Shown in pieces: positions 1 through 9,479 of a DNA stretch of 64,000 nt. The stretch lies in the NCBI GenBank assembly GCA_039045975.1, contig JBCCJA010000005.1, forward strand, positions 50,421-114,420. The letters run 5' to 3'. The DNA comes from JBCCJA01 sp039045975 (GTDB taxonomy: Bacteria; Planctomycetota; Planctomycetia; Planctomycetales; Planctomycetaceae). Within the stretch, counting starts at the first letter, position 1. Each line of letters starts with the position of its first letter. Both the position numbers and the translations under genes were made by a program. Below the pieces are notes generated by a model, which made no database searches, was not told the origin of the DNA, and saw nothing but the letters and a program-made list of their open reading frames with translations.

Positions 1-637
1 CCCCGTCGACTTCTCTCTCGAATCGCTGCCCTGGGACGATTTCGAGCACGCGTCGGGTAACGGGGCGGGGACGCTGGCGACCGCCGACGGCATCAATCCC
101 GTCAATGCGTCTGTCACGCAAACCGAGACGTCCGCGTCTCCGCGAGCACCACGTCTTATGCCGGTGTCAGAGGCCATCGTCCCGGTCGCCCTGCCGTCTC
201 ACGACCCGCGGACCGATATGTCCGCCGCCGACTCGGACGCGACACCCGCCGTTTTCTCCCGGCCCGTCACGGCGCCCGCCGGGGCCGTCACTCTGACGGC
301 CGGACACGCTCCTCTCGCCTGCGACGTTGACGCCTCGTGCATACCCGAAGATGCGTCTTACCTGTCGAAGATCTCCCGCGTCTTCCGGGACAAAGCCAGC
401 CTCTTCCTCGGCAAGAAGCGAGAGCAGGAACGGAAGATCGAATACGTCTTCGAGTTCCCCACCGTTCTGCCGTCGGGCTGCCCCTACGGCTACTACGAAC
501 CGAACTGGCAGCCGTTCTGCGATCCGGCCTGCCCGCCGTCGGACGTCGGCGTCCGCATCTTCGACCGGGCCCACGTCCCGGCACCGGCCCGACCCGCGTC
601 GCTGCCGGCCCCCGCGCCGGTTCTGCCCGCCGAATGA
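1..637 (+). CDS. Partial hypothetical protein with planctomycete-type GYY aromatic motif
   Basis: The reading frame ending at 637 is open back to the first bases of the window, so the gene starts upstream and only its C-terminal part (about 211 residues) is present. An internal ATG at 158 is unlikely to be the true start because coding-like sequence precedes it. The visible part has a short basic/acidic stretch (around KKREQERK) followed by CPYGYYEPNWQPF and a CDPACPP turn, then a Pro/Ala-rich tail. Short GYY-x-P-x-W motifs of this kind recur in planctomycete proteins of unknown function; that link is from memory. No enzymatic domain is recognised. A secreted or envelope role is only a guess. 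Confidence 0.6.
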   Translation, partial: PVDFSLESLPWDDFEHASGNGAGTLATADGINPVNASVTQTETSASPRAPRLMPVSEAIVPVALPSHDPRTDMSAADSDATPAVFSRPVTAPAGAVTLTAGHAPLACDVDASCIPEDASYLSKISRVFRDKASLFLGKKREQERKIEYVFEFPTVLPSGCPYGYYEPNWQPFCDPACPPSDVGVRIFDRAHVPAPARPASLPAPAPVLPAE

Positions 638-702
638 TCACACCTCCGCACGCGTCGGTCCGATAAGATCAGACGCACGAGGCCCTTCTTGAAACCGACG
701 CG

Positions 703-1155
703 ATGCGAACACACCGAACGGTTTTGACCGCCGCGATACTTCTGGCGGTCCCGGTGACGGCCGGAGCCCAGACGTTCATCGCGCCGCCGCCGCTGCGTCC
801 GTCGCAGCGTCCGACCGTCAGCCCGTTTCTGGCGTTAAACGAAACGCGTCAGCTGACCGGCTCGCTGAACCTGTTCCGCAACGTCCGCCCCCGGCAGCTG
901 CTGCTGCGAGAGACGCAACGGACGAACCGTGAACTCCGAGAGCTTTCCGACGCGGCCGATACGGCCCGACGCGAACGGTTCCGTCTCGAGCAGCGGCTCG
1001 ATCAAGACGTGCTCGCCGACAACCGCGACGAGCAACGACTCCGGACCGGCAACCGGACCCGCTTTTTCCAAACCGCCTCACCCGGCCGCCCGCGCTTCTC
1101 CGACACCGGCAACTACTTCCCGCCGCGTTCGGCAGGCCGTTCCCGCACCCGTTAG
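703..1155 (+). CDS. Small secreted hypothetical protein
   Basis: This 150-residue protein begins with a clear signal peptide: two arginines, a hydrophobic core (TAAILLAVPVTAGA) and a likely cleavage after AGA-Q. The mature part starts with a Pro-rich segment, then an Arg/Glu-rich stretch (about residues 60-105) likely to form a helix or short coiled coil, and an Arg-rich tail. I do not recognise a family. It lies 65 bases after the preceding partial gene on the same strand, so the two may be co-transcribed. It is convergent with the glycosyltransferase gene whose stop lies 17 bases away. Envelope or periplasmic location is inferred from the signal peptide alone. Confidence 0.7.
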   Translation: MRTHRTVLTAAILLAVPVTAGAQTFIAPPPLRPSQRPTVSPFLALNETRQLTGSLNLFRNVRPRQLLLRETQRTNRELRELSDAADTARRERFRLEQRLDQDVLADNRDEQRLRTGNRTRFFQTASPGRPRFSDTGNYFPPRSAGRSRTR

Positions 1156-1172
1156 GCGGCCGAGCCTGCTGC

Positions 1173-2444
1173 TCAGACCTCCACGGGCTCCCCGAAGGCC
1201 TCTTCGGCCACGACGTCGGTAACGTCGCACGGCAAAGGGCCGAGCAGGCGACGCCAAAAGTCGAGATACACGACTTCGCTCGCGTCCCAGCTCAGGCCCT
1301 GCTCGAACCGGTCCCGCCCGACGCGTCCCATTTCGGCCCGACGGTCGGGATTCTCGAGCAGACTTTTGATCTGCCGCCCCATCTCGGCCTCGTCATTGTC
1401 CGCGACATAGACGGCCGCGTCGGCCGCACTGAAGCGGCTCTCGTTCAGAGCGAAACTGACGATCGGCAACGACATCGCCATGTATTCGACGATCTTGTTC
1501 ATCGTGCAGTGCGTGTTGAAGTCGTCCTCCGGGTCGGGCGCGATCGCGATGTCGGCCGTCGAGAGATGCCGGATCAACTCCTCGTCGGAGACCCGGCCCG
1601 TGAACCGGACGTAGTCGTCGAGCTTCAGCTCGGTCGCCAGACGCACCAGCTCGTCGAACGCTTCGCCCTTGCCGATGAACGTGAACGAGCAAGACGTCAG
1701 TCCCGCGTCGACCGCGTGGCGGATCGCCCGCAGGGCGTAATCGACGCCGTCCTGCCGGCCCATCACGCCGAGATAGACGCCGAGGAATTCCCGCCCCCTC
1801 TTGAGCGACTCGTCGGGCGTGACCGGTTCGAACATCGACAGCCGCGGCCCGCTGCGGACGACCGTCACGTCGGCGTCGCGTTTGCCGCCCCGTCCGGTCG
1901 CGATCCGCTTGTAACTCTCGTTCGTGGCGATGCAGGCGTCGGCCGCCCGGAAAGTCTTCCGCTCGAACCAGCGGGTCACGTGATACAGCAGATCCTTACG
2001 TCCGAACTTCGCGACGTAGAGTTCCGGGCACAGGTCGTGATGGTCGAAGACGTATTTGACGCCGAATCGTTTCTTGTACGGCTCGGCGAGGGCCCAGAAG
2101 AAATCGGGCGGATTACAGCCCTGAATCGCATCGAACGGGCACTCACGCCACACGCGGGCCAGCAGGCTCTTCGTGTGCGTGTACGAGTGCCAATACTCGG
2201 AAAAATATCCGAACAGGCCGGCCGCTTCCTTCGGCGGCGGGTAGCGATAGACGTGAACGCCGTCGATCACCCGGACAGGTTCGGCCGGCTCGTCGGGCCG
2301 GTCCGGATCGGGCTTCGTCGGACACGGCGAGATCACGCTGACACGCACACCGGCGTCGGCGAGAGCCGTCGCCTCCATCCACACCCGCCTGTCGAAAGGG
2401 ACAGGCAGATTCTGGACCAGAATCACAACATGCGGGGAACTCAA
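1173..2444 (-). CDS. Glycosyltransferase family 4-type protein
   Basis: About 423 residues from a proposed TTG start at 2444, which has a CGGAGA ribosome-binding site 7 bases upstream; an upstream ATG at 2528 would add 28 residues that look non-coding. The N-terminus (VVILVQNLPVPFDRRVWMEA) is typical of GT4 enzymes that read 'N..P.D.RV..EA.aL', followed by a Rossmann-like acceptor domain. The C-terminal half has the donor-binding half-domain with GVMGRQDGVDYALRAI and the E-x7-E-like region (NKIVEYMAMSLPIVSF). It should transfer a sugar from a nucleotide donor to a growing glycan at the inner membrane face. It follows the dehydrogenase and rmlA genes on the same strand, so it probably belongs to the same exopolysaccharide pathway. 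Donor and acceptor cannot be told from sequence. Confidence 0.85.
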   Translation of the reverse strand: MSSPHVVILVQNLPVPFDRRVWMEATALADAGVRVSVISPCPTKPDPDRPDEPAEPVRVIDGVHVYRYPPPKEAAGLFGYFSEYWHSYTHTKSLLARVWRECPFDAIQGCNPPDFFWALAEPYKKRFGVKYVFDHHDLCPELYVAKFGRKDLLYHVTRWFERKTFRAADACIATNESYKRIATGRGGKRDADVTVVRSGPRLSMFEPVTPDESLKRGREFLGVYLGVMGRQDGVDYALRAIRHAVDAGLTSCSFTFIGKGEAFDELVRLATELKLDDYVRFTGRVSDEELIRHLSTADIAIAPDPEDDFNTHCTMNKIVEYMAMSLPIVSFALNESRFSAADAAVYVADNDEAEMGRQIKSLLENPDRRAEMGRVGRDRFEQGLSWDASEVVYLDFWRRLLGPLPCDVTDVVAEEAFGEPVEV

Positions 2445-2533
2445 AGCACATCTCCGAGTAACGATCAGTTCGGAGCGGCTGGCTGAGAACCGTGTAATGT
2501 CAGACAGCATAGGCTTCCTGCCGGCCATTCACA

Positions 2534-3841
2534 CTACCAGTAGAGACCTTCGACCTGCGCCGCCGTCCCGGCCGGGTCGAGCCCGCCGTCGAGGTCGATG
2601 ACCACCTGATCAAAACGCAGCGAACCGAGCAGGTCGCCGAGCCCCGCGACCTTGTGCCCGTAGACGAACACCTCGCCGTGGGCCGCCGCCTGGCTCGGCG
2701 TGCAGAGTGACCGTTTCAGATGCGGCAGACGGCGGTCGATGAACTCTTTGTTCGCCCCGTGCAGGGACGCATAGGTCACGTCCGGGCAATAGATTTTGAG
2801 ATCGAAGCCCTTGCCGATCAGGTACTCCGCCAGCGACACGAGCGGGCTTTCCCGGAGATCGTCCGTCCCCTCCTTAAAAGACAGCCCGATCAGCGTGATG
2901 TTTCGCCGGTCGAGCGACACGACCCGCTCTCCAAGCCTCTCGACCTGTGCCCTGTTCGACTGCAGCATCGACTCGAGCATCGGACTCGGCACGTAATTCT
3001 GCCGTCCCAGCGACAGCAGCCCGCGCAAATCTTTCGGCAGGCAGGAACCGCCGAACGCGAACCCGGGCCGCATGTATTTCGGCGAGATGTTCAGCTTCGT
3101 ATCGCGGCAGACGATGTCCATCACGTCGCGTGAATCGACGCCGACCGACTTCGCGAGCATCCCGATCTCGTTCGCGAACGTGATCTTTGCGGCGTGGAAC
3201 AGGTTGCACGAGTACTTAATCATCTCCGCCGTCGGGACGGCGCAGCGGACCGCCTCGCCACAGGCCTCGCCGTACAGCTCGACGAGCTGCCCGAAGACTT
3301 TGTCGTCCTCGGTCCCGACGACCGTGAACGGCGGGTCGTAGAAATCCTTGAGGCTCGTCCCCTCACGCAGAAATTCCGGGTTCATCGCGAGGCCCAAATC
3401 CTCCCCCGCGACCCGGCCTTTCGCAGTGAGGATTTCCTTGACGAGCCCTTCCGTCGTGCCCGGGAGCACCGTCGAGCGGATCACGACCGTGTGGTGGCCT
3501 TCACGAGATTCGAGCGCCTCGGCGATCTCGCCGCAGACCTTTTCGATGTACCGCGTCTCGAAACTGCCGTCGGGCTTCGACGGCGTGCCGACGCAGACGA
3601 TCGACAATTCGGTCTCGGCGATCGCGGCGGCCGGCGAATCGGTCACCGTCAGCCGGCCCGAGGCAACACCGTCGGCGAGCAGTTCGTCGAGCCCCGCTTC
3701 GACGAACGGCGCCCGACCGGAACTCAGGCTGTCGAGCTTCAACGTGTTCGGGTCGACCCCGATGACCCGATGACCCAGCTTCGCCAGACACGCCGAAGTC
3801 ACAGCGCCGACGTAACCCATCCCGAAAATCGAAACACGCAT
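2534..3841 (-). CDS. UDP-glucose/GDP-mannose 6-dehydrogenase (AlgD-like)
   Basis: 435 residues from the ATG at 3841, directly before MRVSIFGMGYVGAVT; this GxGxxG Rossmann motif should sit at the very N-terminus, which decides the start against the longer ATG at 3880. The enzyme oxidises the C6 hydroxyl of a nucleotide sugar to the uronate with two NAD+. Catalytic Cys is C267 in FGGSCLPKD. The flanking wording RPGFAFGGSCLPKD and the N-terminus resemble GDP-mannose dehydrogenase AlgD more than UDP-glucose dehydrogenases, but substrate is not settled by this. It lies 35 bases after rmlA and 89 bases before the GT4 gene, all minus, consistent with one transcript supplying acidic sugar precursors. 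Confidence 0.9.
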   Translation of the reverse strand: MRVSIFGMGYVGAVTSACLAKLGHRVIGVDPNTLKLDSLSSGRAPFVEAGLDELLADGVASGRLTVTDSPAAAIAETELSIVCVGTPSKPDGSFETRYIEKVCGEIAEALESREGHHTVVIRSTVLPGTTEGLVKEILTAKGRVAGEDLGLAMNPEFLREGTSLKDFYDPPFTVVGTEDDKVFGQLVELYGEACGEAVRCAVPTAEMIKYSCNLFHAAKITFANEIGMLAKSVGVDSRDVMDIVCRDTKLNISPKYMRPGFAFGGSCLPKDLRGLLSLGRQNYVPSPMLESMLQSNRAQVERLGERVVSLDRRNITLIGLSFKEGTDDLRESPLVSLAEYLIGKGFDLKIYCPDVTYASLHGANKEFIDRRLPHLKRSLCTPSQAAAHGEVFVYGHKVAGLGDLLGSLRFDQVVIDLDGGLDPAGTAAQVEGLYW

Positions 3842-3876
3842 GGCAAGTCGTCCCGAAAAACACTCACTACGCCGTG

Positions 3877-4761
3877 TCACGCGTCACGCGGCTCACGGAG
3901 CAATCGCAGCAGATACTGACCGTATTCGTTCTTGCTCATGGACCCGCCGATCTCCTCGACGCGGGCGTCGTCGATCCATCCCTGTCGCCAAGCGATCTCT
4001 TCCGGACAGGCGATCTTCAAACCCTGTCGTTCTTCGACGGCCCGGACGAAATCGGACGCATCGTTCAGCGACGCGTGCGTGCCCGAGTCGAGCCACGCCG
4101 TGCCCCGGCCCAAAATCTCGACGCCCAACTTCCCGCGATCCAGGTATTCGCGGTTCACGTCGGTGATCTCCAGCTCGCCCCGCGGCGAAGGCTTCAAACC
4201 CTTCGCGACGTCGACCACGTCGCCGTCGTAGTAGTACAGGCCCGTGACGGCCAAATTCGATTTCGGCACCGAAGGCTTCTCGACCAATTCGACCGGCCTG
4301 CCGGCCTTATCGAGCGTCACGACGCCATACCGCTCGGGGTCTTGGACACGGTAGGCGAAAACGGTCGCCCCGGCCTCGTTCGCGGCCGCCCGCTGCAGCT
4401 GCCCGCTCAACCCCTGGCCGAAAAAGATGTTGTCGCCGAGGACCAGACAAGACGGCCCGCCCGCGACGAAGTCCGCACCGATCAAGTACGCCTGCGCCAG
4501 CCCGCCCGGATCGGGCTGCACGGCATAACGGATCGACACACCGAAGGCAGAGCCTTCGCCGAGCAGCCGTTCGAACATCGGCACGTCATGGGGCGTGCTG
4601 ATCACGAGCACGTCGCGGATTCCCGACAGCATCAGCGTCGAGAGCGGATAATAGATCATCGGCTTGTCGTAGACGGGGAGCAGCTGCTTGCTCACCGCCC
4701 GGGTCGCGGGATACAGCCGCGTTCCGGAACCGCCGGCCAGAATGATCCCTTTACGCGTCAC
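3877..4761 (-). CDS. rmlA: Glucose-1-phosphate thymidylyltransferase RmlA
   Basis: 294 residues from a GTG at 4761 (TRKGIILAGGSGTRLYPAT follows), the normal length of RmlA; the upstream ATG at 4854 would add 31 atypical residues. The nucleotide-binding signature GGSGTRLYP is followed by SKQLLPVYDKPMIYYPLS, PGGLAQAYLIG and LGDNIFFG, all diagnostic of RmlA. The enzyme makes dTDP-glucose from glucose-1-phosphate and dTTP, the first step to dTDP-rhamnose. It is first of a minus-strand run with a uronate dehydrogenase and GT4. The next pathway enzyme, rmlB, is 38 kb away in the second polysaccharide island; rmlC and rmlD are not in the window. Confidence 0.95.
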   Translation of the reverse strand: MTRKGIILAGGSGTRLYPATRAVSKQLLPVYDKPMIYYPLSTLMLSGIRDVLVISTPHDVPMFERLLGEGSAFGVSIRYAVQPDPGGLAQAYLIGADFVAGGPSCLVLGDNIFFGQGLSGQLQRAAANEAGATVFAYRVQDPERYGVVTLDKAGRPVELVEKPSVPKSNLAVTGLYYYDGDVVDVAKGLKPSPRGELEITDVNREYLDRGKLGVEILGRGTAWLDSGTHASLNDASDFVRAVEERQGLKIACPEEIAWRQGWIDDARVEEIGGSMSKNEYGQYLLRLLREPRDA

Positions 4762-5043
4762 CGTCCCGCCCCGCTCGAACGCCGCATTTAACAATTCGGG
4801 GGCGAGGATGTGCTCCGACGTGCGACAACGCAACACGCCCAAAACCACACTCACAGCATCAAAATATGTCGCTCCTTCGGACGTTACGGCTCACCTTCAT
4901 CAAGCGCGAGAAGGCATGGCATTTTCCACAAGTAGGAATTTGCCCTGACCGCCGCCCACGCGCAAACTTGTAAAATCTGTTGCCGCAGCCAGACGCCACC
5001 GGCTCGATATCGACCCCACCGAGCCCGTAGGTCGGCAATACCT

Positions 5044-5979
5044 GTGAACGAAGCCGTCGCGATTCAGAGGGGCGAGCCGACAGCCGGTCCGCCTGCGGCC
5101 TTGCCGGCGATCTGCTGCGTCGTGCTCGCGTCGGCGGCCGTCGTCAGCCACGCCGATGTCGTCGCAGATCTCGTCGCGATCTGGAACAAGTCGCAAGACT
5201 TCTCCCACGGCTACGTCGTCCCGGTCTTTTCGATCTACCTGATCTGGCGTCAGCGGGCCGCCATCGCCGAGTGCCTGAAGAAGCCGACGTCGCTGTTCGG
5301 ACTGATCGCGGGCGTCAACTGCGGCATCGTCGCGATCGCGTTGCGGATCAGCGGCGTCGTGTATCAAGTCGTCGGACTCGAAGCCATCGGCCTGATGGTG
5401 GCCCTCTACGCCGTGGCGCTGATTTGCCTCGGTCGCCGCGGCGCGTGGTTGGTCACGCCCGCGATCGGCTTCTTGATCTTCGCCCTGCCGATGCCCGGCT
5501 TCATCATCGTGCCGCTCAGGCTGTGGCTGCAGAAGCTCGCGACGATCGGCAGCACGTTCGTGCTCCAGACACTCGGCCTGCCGGCAGTCATTCAAGGCAA
5601 CACGATCCGCCTGCCCGACGCGGTCCTCGGCGTCGCCGAGGCGTGCAGCGGGATGCGGATGCTGATCACGTTCGCGGCGATCGTGTGCGGCTCGGTCCTC
5701 GTCAGCCGACAGCCCCTGTACGAGAAGGCGCTGACGCTGCTCGCGATCGTCCCGATCACGCTCGGCGTGAATATCGCCCGGATCGTGACGACCGGCATCG
5801 TTTACAACACCTACGGCGAAGAGCAGGGCGACGCCGTGCACGACTGGGCCGGCTTCGGCATGATCCTGCTCGGGGTCGGCCTCCTGAGTGTGTGGACGGG
5901 GACCATCTCCAAGATTTTCGACAGCCCCGGTGACCCGGCCGCGGGCCCCCGCGACCCGGCGACCGCGCCGCCCGCGTAA
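5044..5979 (+). CDS. Exosortase (PEP-CTERM sorting transpeptidase-type)
   Basis: 311 residues from a GTG at 5044. A polytopic inner-membrane protein with about eight hydrophobic segments. The exosortase catalytic triad is present: Cys201 in AEACSGMRM, Arg246 in NIARIV and His266 in VHDWAG. Exosortases cleave and transfer proteins carrying a C-terminal PEP-CTERM signal, usually in strains making extracellular polysaccharide. Immediately downstream are a Wzz-type tyrosine kinase, an EpsI-like protein and a TPR protein, a usual exosortase neighbourhood. A matching PEP-CTERM substrate lies at 28.3-28.9 kb. The exact Xrt subclass is not assigned here. Divergent from rmlA with 282 bases between starts. 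Confidence 0.93.
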   Translation: MNEAVAIQRGEPTAGPPAALPAICCVVLASAAVVSHADVVADLVAIWNKSQDFSHGYVVPVFSIYLIWRQRAAIAECLKKPTSLFGLIAGVNCGIVAIALRISGVVYQVVGLEAIGLMVALYAVALICLGRRGAWLVTPAIGFLIFALPMPGFIIVPLRLWLQKLATIGSTFVLQTLGLPAVIQGNTIRLPDAVLGVAEACSGMRMLITFAAIVCGSVLVSRQPLYEKALTLLAIVPITLGVNIARIVTTGIVYNTYGEEQGDAVHDWAGFGMILLGVGLLSVWTGTISKIFDSPGDPAAGPRDPATAPPA

Positions 5980-6075
5980 GATCTCAAGCAGCGGCAGGAA
6001 GCCGGACACGGGTGGCCGGACCGAAGGCCCGCACAGCCGACGTCCCCGCCCCACCGAGCCTGCCGACACTGACTC

Positions 6076-8640
6076 ATGGCCGACACATCGAGCACCGCCC
6101 CCGCCGTCCGCCCGACGCCGCCCGAGGCCCGTCCGCCCGTCAACGGCTTGATACGGCAGACCGCGGCGGTGCCGACGTTGCGTCCGGCCGTGCAACGGCC
6201 GGAAGTCGATGAAGCCGGGATCAGCCCCTCGGTCATCGCCAACGCGGTCCGCCGCTGTTGGCCGACGGCGTTACTGCTCGGCTTGCTGCTCGGACCGCCC
6301 GGCGCGGTCGGCGCCTGGATGTCGTTGACGCCGCAATTTACGGCAGCCCGGTTTCTGCGGATCGACGCCGCGACCGACAAGGTCGTCTTCGACACCGCCG
6401 ACACGGGGACCGATTCACTCCGCACGTTCAAGCTCTTCAAAGATACGCAGCTCAGCCTGATCAGTTCTCCACTCGTGCTCGCCGCAGCGATCGGGACCGA
6501 AGGCGTGGCGGAACTCCCGCTCGTCATCGAAAACGAAGCCTCTCTCGAATGGCTCGAAGAGTGCCTCAGCGCGAGGTTCCCCAACGACGCCGAGATCTTG
6601 AACGTCAGCGTCAAAACGCCCGACCCGGGCACATCGCTGAAACTCGTCGACGCCGTCGTCGACGCCTACATGAGCGAGGTCGTCCTCGCCGAACGCAACA
6701 GACGTCTGCAAGGACTCGAGACCTTGGAGCGGACCCGGGCCGAGACGGTCAACCGGGTCCGCGCCCGGCGGTCCGAGTTGAAGGTGCTCGCCGAGACACT
6801 CGGCACGGGCGACCCGGAGTCGCTCAGCATCCGCCAGCAGGCCGCGATGCAGGAAGGCACGATGCTCCGCCGGCAACTCGGCGAAGTGAAATACCGCGTG
6901 CTCACCCTCGAAGGCCGACTCGAAATGGCCCGGAGCATTTTGAGCGAAAAGAAAGCGGAGAAGTCCGACGCGGTCGAGGGGACAGACGACAGTCCGAACG
7001 AAGCCGAGGAAGCATCACAGCCCGAAGCCATCGCCCGGACCGAGGCCGACGACTCACCCGTTGTCCCTGAAGGCGGAACCGTCGACGTCGAAGACGCGAC
7101 CGTCGCGGCGTCGACTGCGGCCACCGGCCCCGTCGGACAACCCGCCGATGCCGATCCGATCACGACCGACCCCGGCACCGACTCGTACACGGCCGCGGAA
7201 ATCGTCATCCCGGAATTCCGCATCGACCAACTCGTCCAAGCCGATCCGACCGCGGCCGGACTGAACCGGCAGCGTTCCCGACTCGAAAACCTCATCATCC
7301 GTGCCGAGGCGAAGATGACCGCGTCCGCCGCCGACGCGATGCTCGATCGTCACCGCGAGAGCCTGAAAGAGGTCGACGCCGAGCTGGCCGCCCGTCGTGA
7401 AGAACTCGCCGACGGGCTGCGGGCCGAATTGCTGGCCGGCAAAGCCACCCCGGACGGACTCCCCTTCGACCCGATGCAGGGAATCAAACAGCTGGAAATG
7501 GAACTGGGCATCCTCGCACAGCAGAAGAAGCTGCTCGAAAGCGACCTCGCCCAGTTCGAAACCGACATCAAGGCCCTCAGCCGGTCGTCGATCGACGTCG
7601 AGATGATGCGGGAAGACATCGCCGCCCAGGAATCGATCCTCGCCGGTCTGAACACCGAGATCGAGAAGACCCGCGTCGAGCTCAAGGCCGACTCGCGCGT
7701 CGAGCCGATCACCGAGGCCCGGCTGGTCGACAACCTCGACCTGACGAAACGGATCGCCGCGGCGGCCGGTGCCGGACTGGGAGGGCTCTGCCTGCCGCTC
7801 GCCGCGTTGCTTCTGTTCGACCTGCGTCGCGGCCCCGTAAACGGCTCGCAGTCGTTGGCGGACCGGCTCGGCGTCCCGATCCTCGGCACGACGCCGAAGG
7901 TGAAGAATCCGACCGTGATCGCCCGCAACGAGCCATTGAGGAGCCGCGCCGACCGCGAAATGGCCGAATCGATCGACGCGATCGCCTCGATGCTGTTGAG
8001 CCAAACACGCCTCGACGGACGGCGGGTGCTACTCGTCACCAGCGCCGTACCGGACGAAGGAAAAACGACGCTGGCGTGCAATCTGTCGGCGGCACTCGCG
8101 GCTGCCGGCAAGCGGGTCGTCCTCGTCGACGTCGACCTGCGACGGCCCTCGGTCCATATCGAGCTCGGTCTGGACGAGGCCCCGGGCGTCAGCGACCTCC
8201 TCGACGGCAGCACGGAAATCGCCGACGCCGTCCGCAGCCTCAGCGATACCCGCGACGTACTCACCACCGGGTCGGGCGAAGGGCACGTGATGTCGGGCTC
8301 GACGCGAGAGGCGTTGCCGCGACTAATCGGAGAGCTCAGGTCGCGTTACGAGTTCGTCATCCTCGACGGCGCGCCGTTGATCCCGATCGCCGACAGCCGC
8401 GTGATTTCGCAGCACGCCGACGCAGCGATCCTTACGGCGATCCGTGACAAAAGCCGCGTCAACCAGGTCGTCGCGGCGAAGGAACTGCTCGACGCGTACG
8501 ACACGCCGGTGCAGGGGATCGTCGTCGCCGGCTGCACCGATTCGGCGTGCGGGTACGGCGACGGCTATTACTACACGTACGCATACTCCGATGGCGGCGG
8601 CGACCGCATCTCGCGACGGGCCTCCGCCCCGTCGGTTTGA
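6076..8640 (+). CDS. Polysaccharide co-polymerase with BY-type tyrosine autokinase (Wzz-Wzc-like)
   Basis: 854 residues. Residues about 60-85 are a first membrane segment, then a periplasmic Wzz-like part with long helical coiled-coil stretches (about 200-270 and 405-550), a second membrane segment near 560-580, and a cytoplasmic kinase domain. The kinase carries Walker A (VPDEGKTT, near 660), Walker A' (VLVDVDLRRP, near 690) and Walker B (FVILDGAPL, near 765). The extreme C-terminus is a tyrosine cluster (GDGYYYTYAYSDGG) matching the autophosphorylation tail of BY-kinases. It should control chain length and export of the polysaccharide. A low-complexity acidic insert at about 300-370 in the periplasmic part is unusual. 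It sits between exosortase and the EpsI-like gene. Confidence 0.92.
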   Translation: MADTSSTAPAVRPTPPEARPPVNGLIRQTAAVPTLRPAVQRPEVDEAGISPSVIANAVRRCWPTALLLGLLLGPPGAVGAWMSLTPQFTAARFLRIDAATDKVVFDTADTGTDSLRTFKLFKDTQLSLISSPLVLAAAIGTEGVAELPLVIENEASLEWLEECLSARFPNDAEILNVSVKTPDPGTSLKLVDAVVDAYMSEVVLAERNRRLQGLETLERTRAETVNRVRARRSELKVLAETLGTGDPESLSIRQQAAMQEGTMLRRQLGEVKYRVLTLEGRLEMARSILSEKKAEKSDAVEGTDDSPNEAEEASQPEAIARTEADDSPVVPEGGTVDVEDATVAASTAATGPVGQPADADPITTDPGTDSYTAAEIVIPEFRIDQLVQADPTAAGLNRQRSRLENLIIRAEAKMTASAADAMLDRHRESLKEVDAELAARREELADGLRAELLAGKATPDGLPFDPMQGIKQLEMELGILAQQKKLLESDLAQFETDIKALSRSSIDVEMMREDIAAQESILAGLNTEIEKTRVELKADSRVEPITEARLVDNLDLTKRIAAAAGAGLGGLCLPLAALLLFDLRRGPVNGSQSLADRLGVPILGTTPKVKNPTVIARNEPLRSRADREMAESIDAIASMLLSQTRLDGRRVLLVTSAVPDEGKTTLACNLSAALAAAGKRVVLVDVDLRRPSVHIELGLDEAPGVSDLLDGSTEIADAVRSLSDTRDVLTTGSGEGHVMSGSTREALPRLIGELRSRYEFVILDGAPLIPIADSRVISQHADAAILTAIRDKSRVNQVVAAKELLDAYDTPVQGIVVAGCTDSACGYGDGYYYTYAYSDGGGDRISRRASAPSV

Positions 8641-8735
8641 GACTCCGACACGCCTCCGAGGGAACGAAGGCGAGGACAAGGAAACCGGCACCGCCGCGAC
8701 CGCGACAGACAGCCCTCAACGACCGATCGAACACG

Positions 8736-9446
8736 ATGCCGATTTTGACCCGTGTGGCCGTCGCCGCCTTGATCCTGATCGGCGGACATTTCGCGACCGT
8801 GGCGGCCAAAGCCCGCTTCGAGTTCGACGTCACCCAGCCGACGTTCGACCTCGCCGAATTTCCCGAAGAGGTCGGAGACTACGTCGGCAAAGACACCGAA
8901 ATGGACGACGGCGTCCGCGGCGTCCTGAAGGCGAAAACCAGCATCAACCGCGTCTACCGCGAGCGGTTCCGTCCCGAAGTGCGGATCCACGGCGCCGTCT
9001 GGTCCGACATGAGTCACGTCAGCGACGGCTGCCCGCACCACCCCGACGTCTGCTACCCGGCCCAGGGCTGGTCGACCGAGTCGATCAAAACGCTGACGGT
9101 CGAAACGGCCGCGGGCCGTTCCGTCCCGGTGAGGCTCGCGTTGATGAGCCGCGAGTTCGAACGCGTCGTCGTCGCCCACACGTATCGGCTCGGCGCCGAC
9201 AGCTTCACGAACATCGCGGAAGCACGGCCCGTGCTCGAAGGGCTCCGCGGCACGGGGGAGTGGCCTCACGTCATGAAGTTGATGATCCAGATCGGCACGG
9301 CCGACCTGGACGCGGCCCGGCCGTCGGCCGAGTTCTTCGTTAAAGAGGTCTTCGACTGGCTCGACGCCGTCGAACCGATCGGCGAAGTCCCGGACGAGAC
9401 CGCACCGGCCGACACCTCCGGCGAAGCTCCTGCCGTCGACGCCTGA
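8736..9446 (+). CDS. Exosortase-associated EpsI-like protein
   Basis: 236 residues from the ATG at 8736, which places a hydrophobic signal/anchor (VAVAALILIGGHFATVAA) at the N-terminus. Longer upstream starts would overlap the kinase gene. The EpsI signature is visible as CPHHPDVCYPAQGW, and the preceding VWSDMSHVSDG region fits the family. EpsI-domain proteins accompany exosortases, either fused to them or encoded nearby; biochemical role is not established, though they are needed for exopolysaccharide in some species. The acidic Pro/Ala tail (after residue 215) is probably disordered. It is 95 bases after the kinase gene and 33 bases before the TPR gene, so one operon is likely. Confidence 0.85.
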   Translation: MPILTRVAVAALILIGGHFATVAAKARFEFDVTQPTFDLAEFPEEVGDYVGKDTEMDDGVRGVLKAKTSINRVYRERFRPEVRIHGAVWSDMSHVSDGCPHHPDVCYPAQGWSTESIKTLTVETAAGRSVPVRLALMSREFERVVVAHTYRLGADSFTNIAEARPVLEGLRGTGEWPHVMKLMIQIGTADLDAARPSAEFFVKEVFDWLDAVEPIGEVPDETAPADTSGEAPAVDA

Positions 9447-9479
9447 CGGATCGGGCCGGCGACATCGTCCCGCCCCGGC

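Noticed and set aside
4900..6195. 431-codon minus frame opposite the exosortase
   Set aside because: The plus-strand exosortase has membrane segments and the catalytic triad; the antisense frame is Arg/Gly/Asp-rich with no family likeness.
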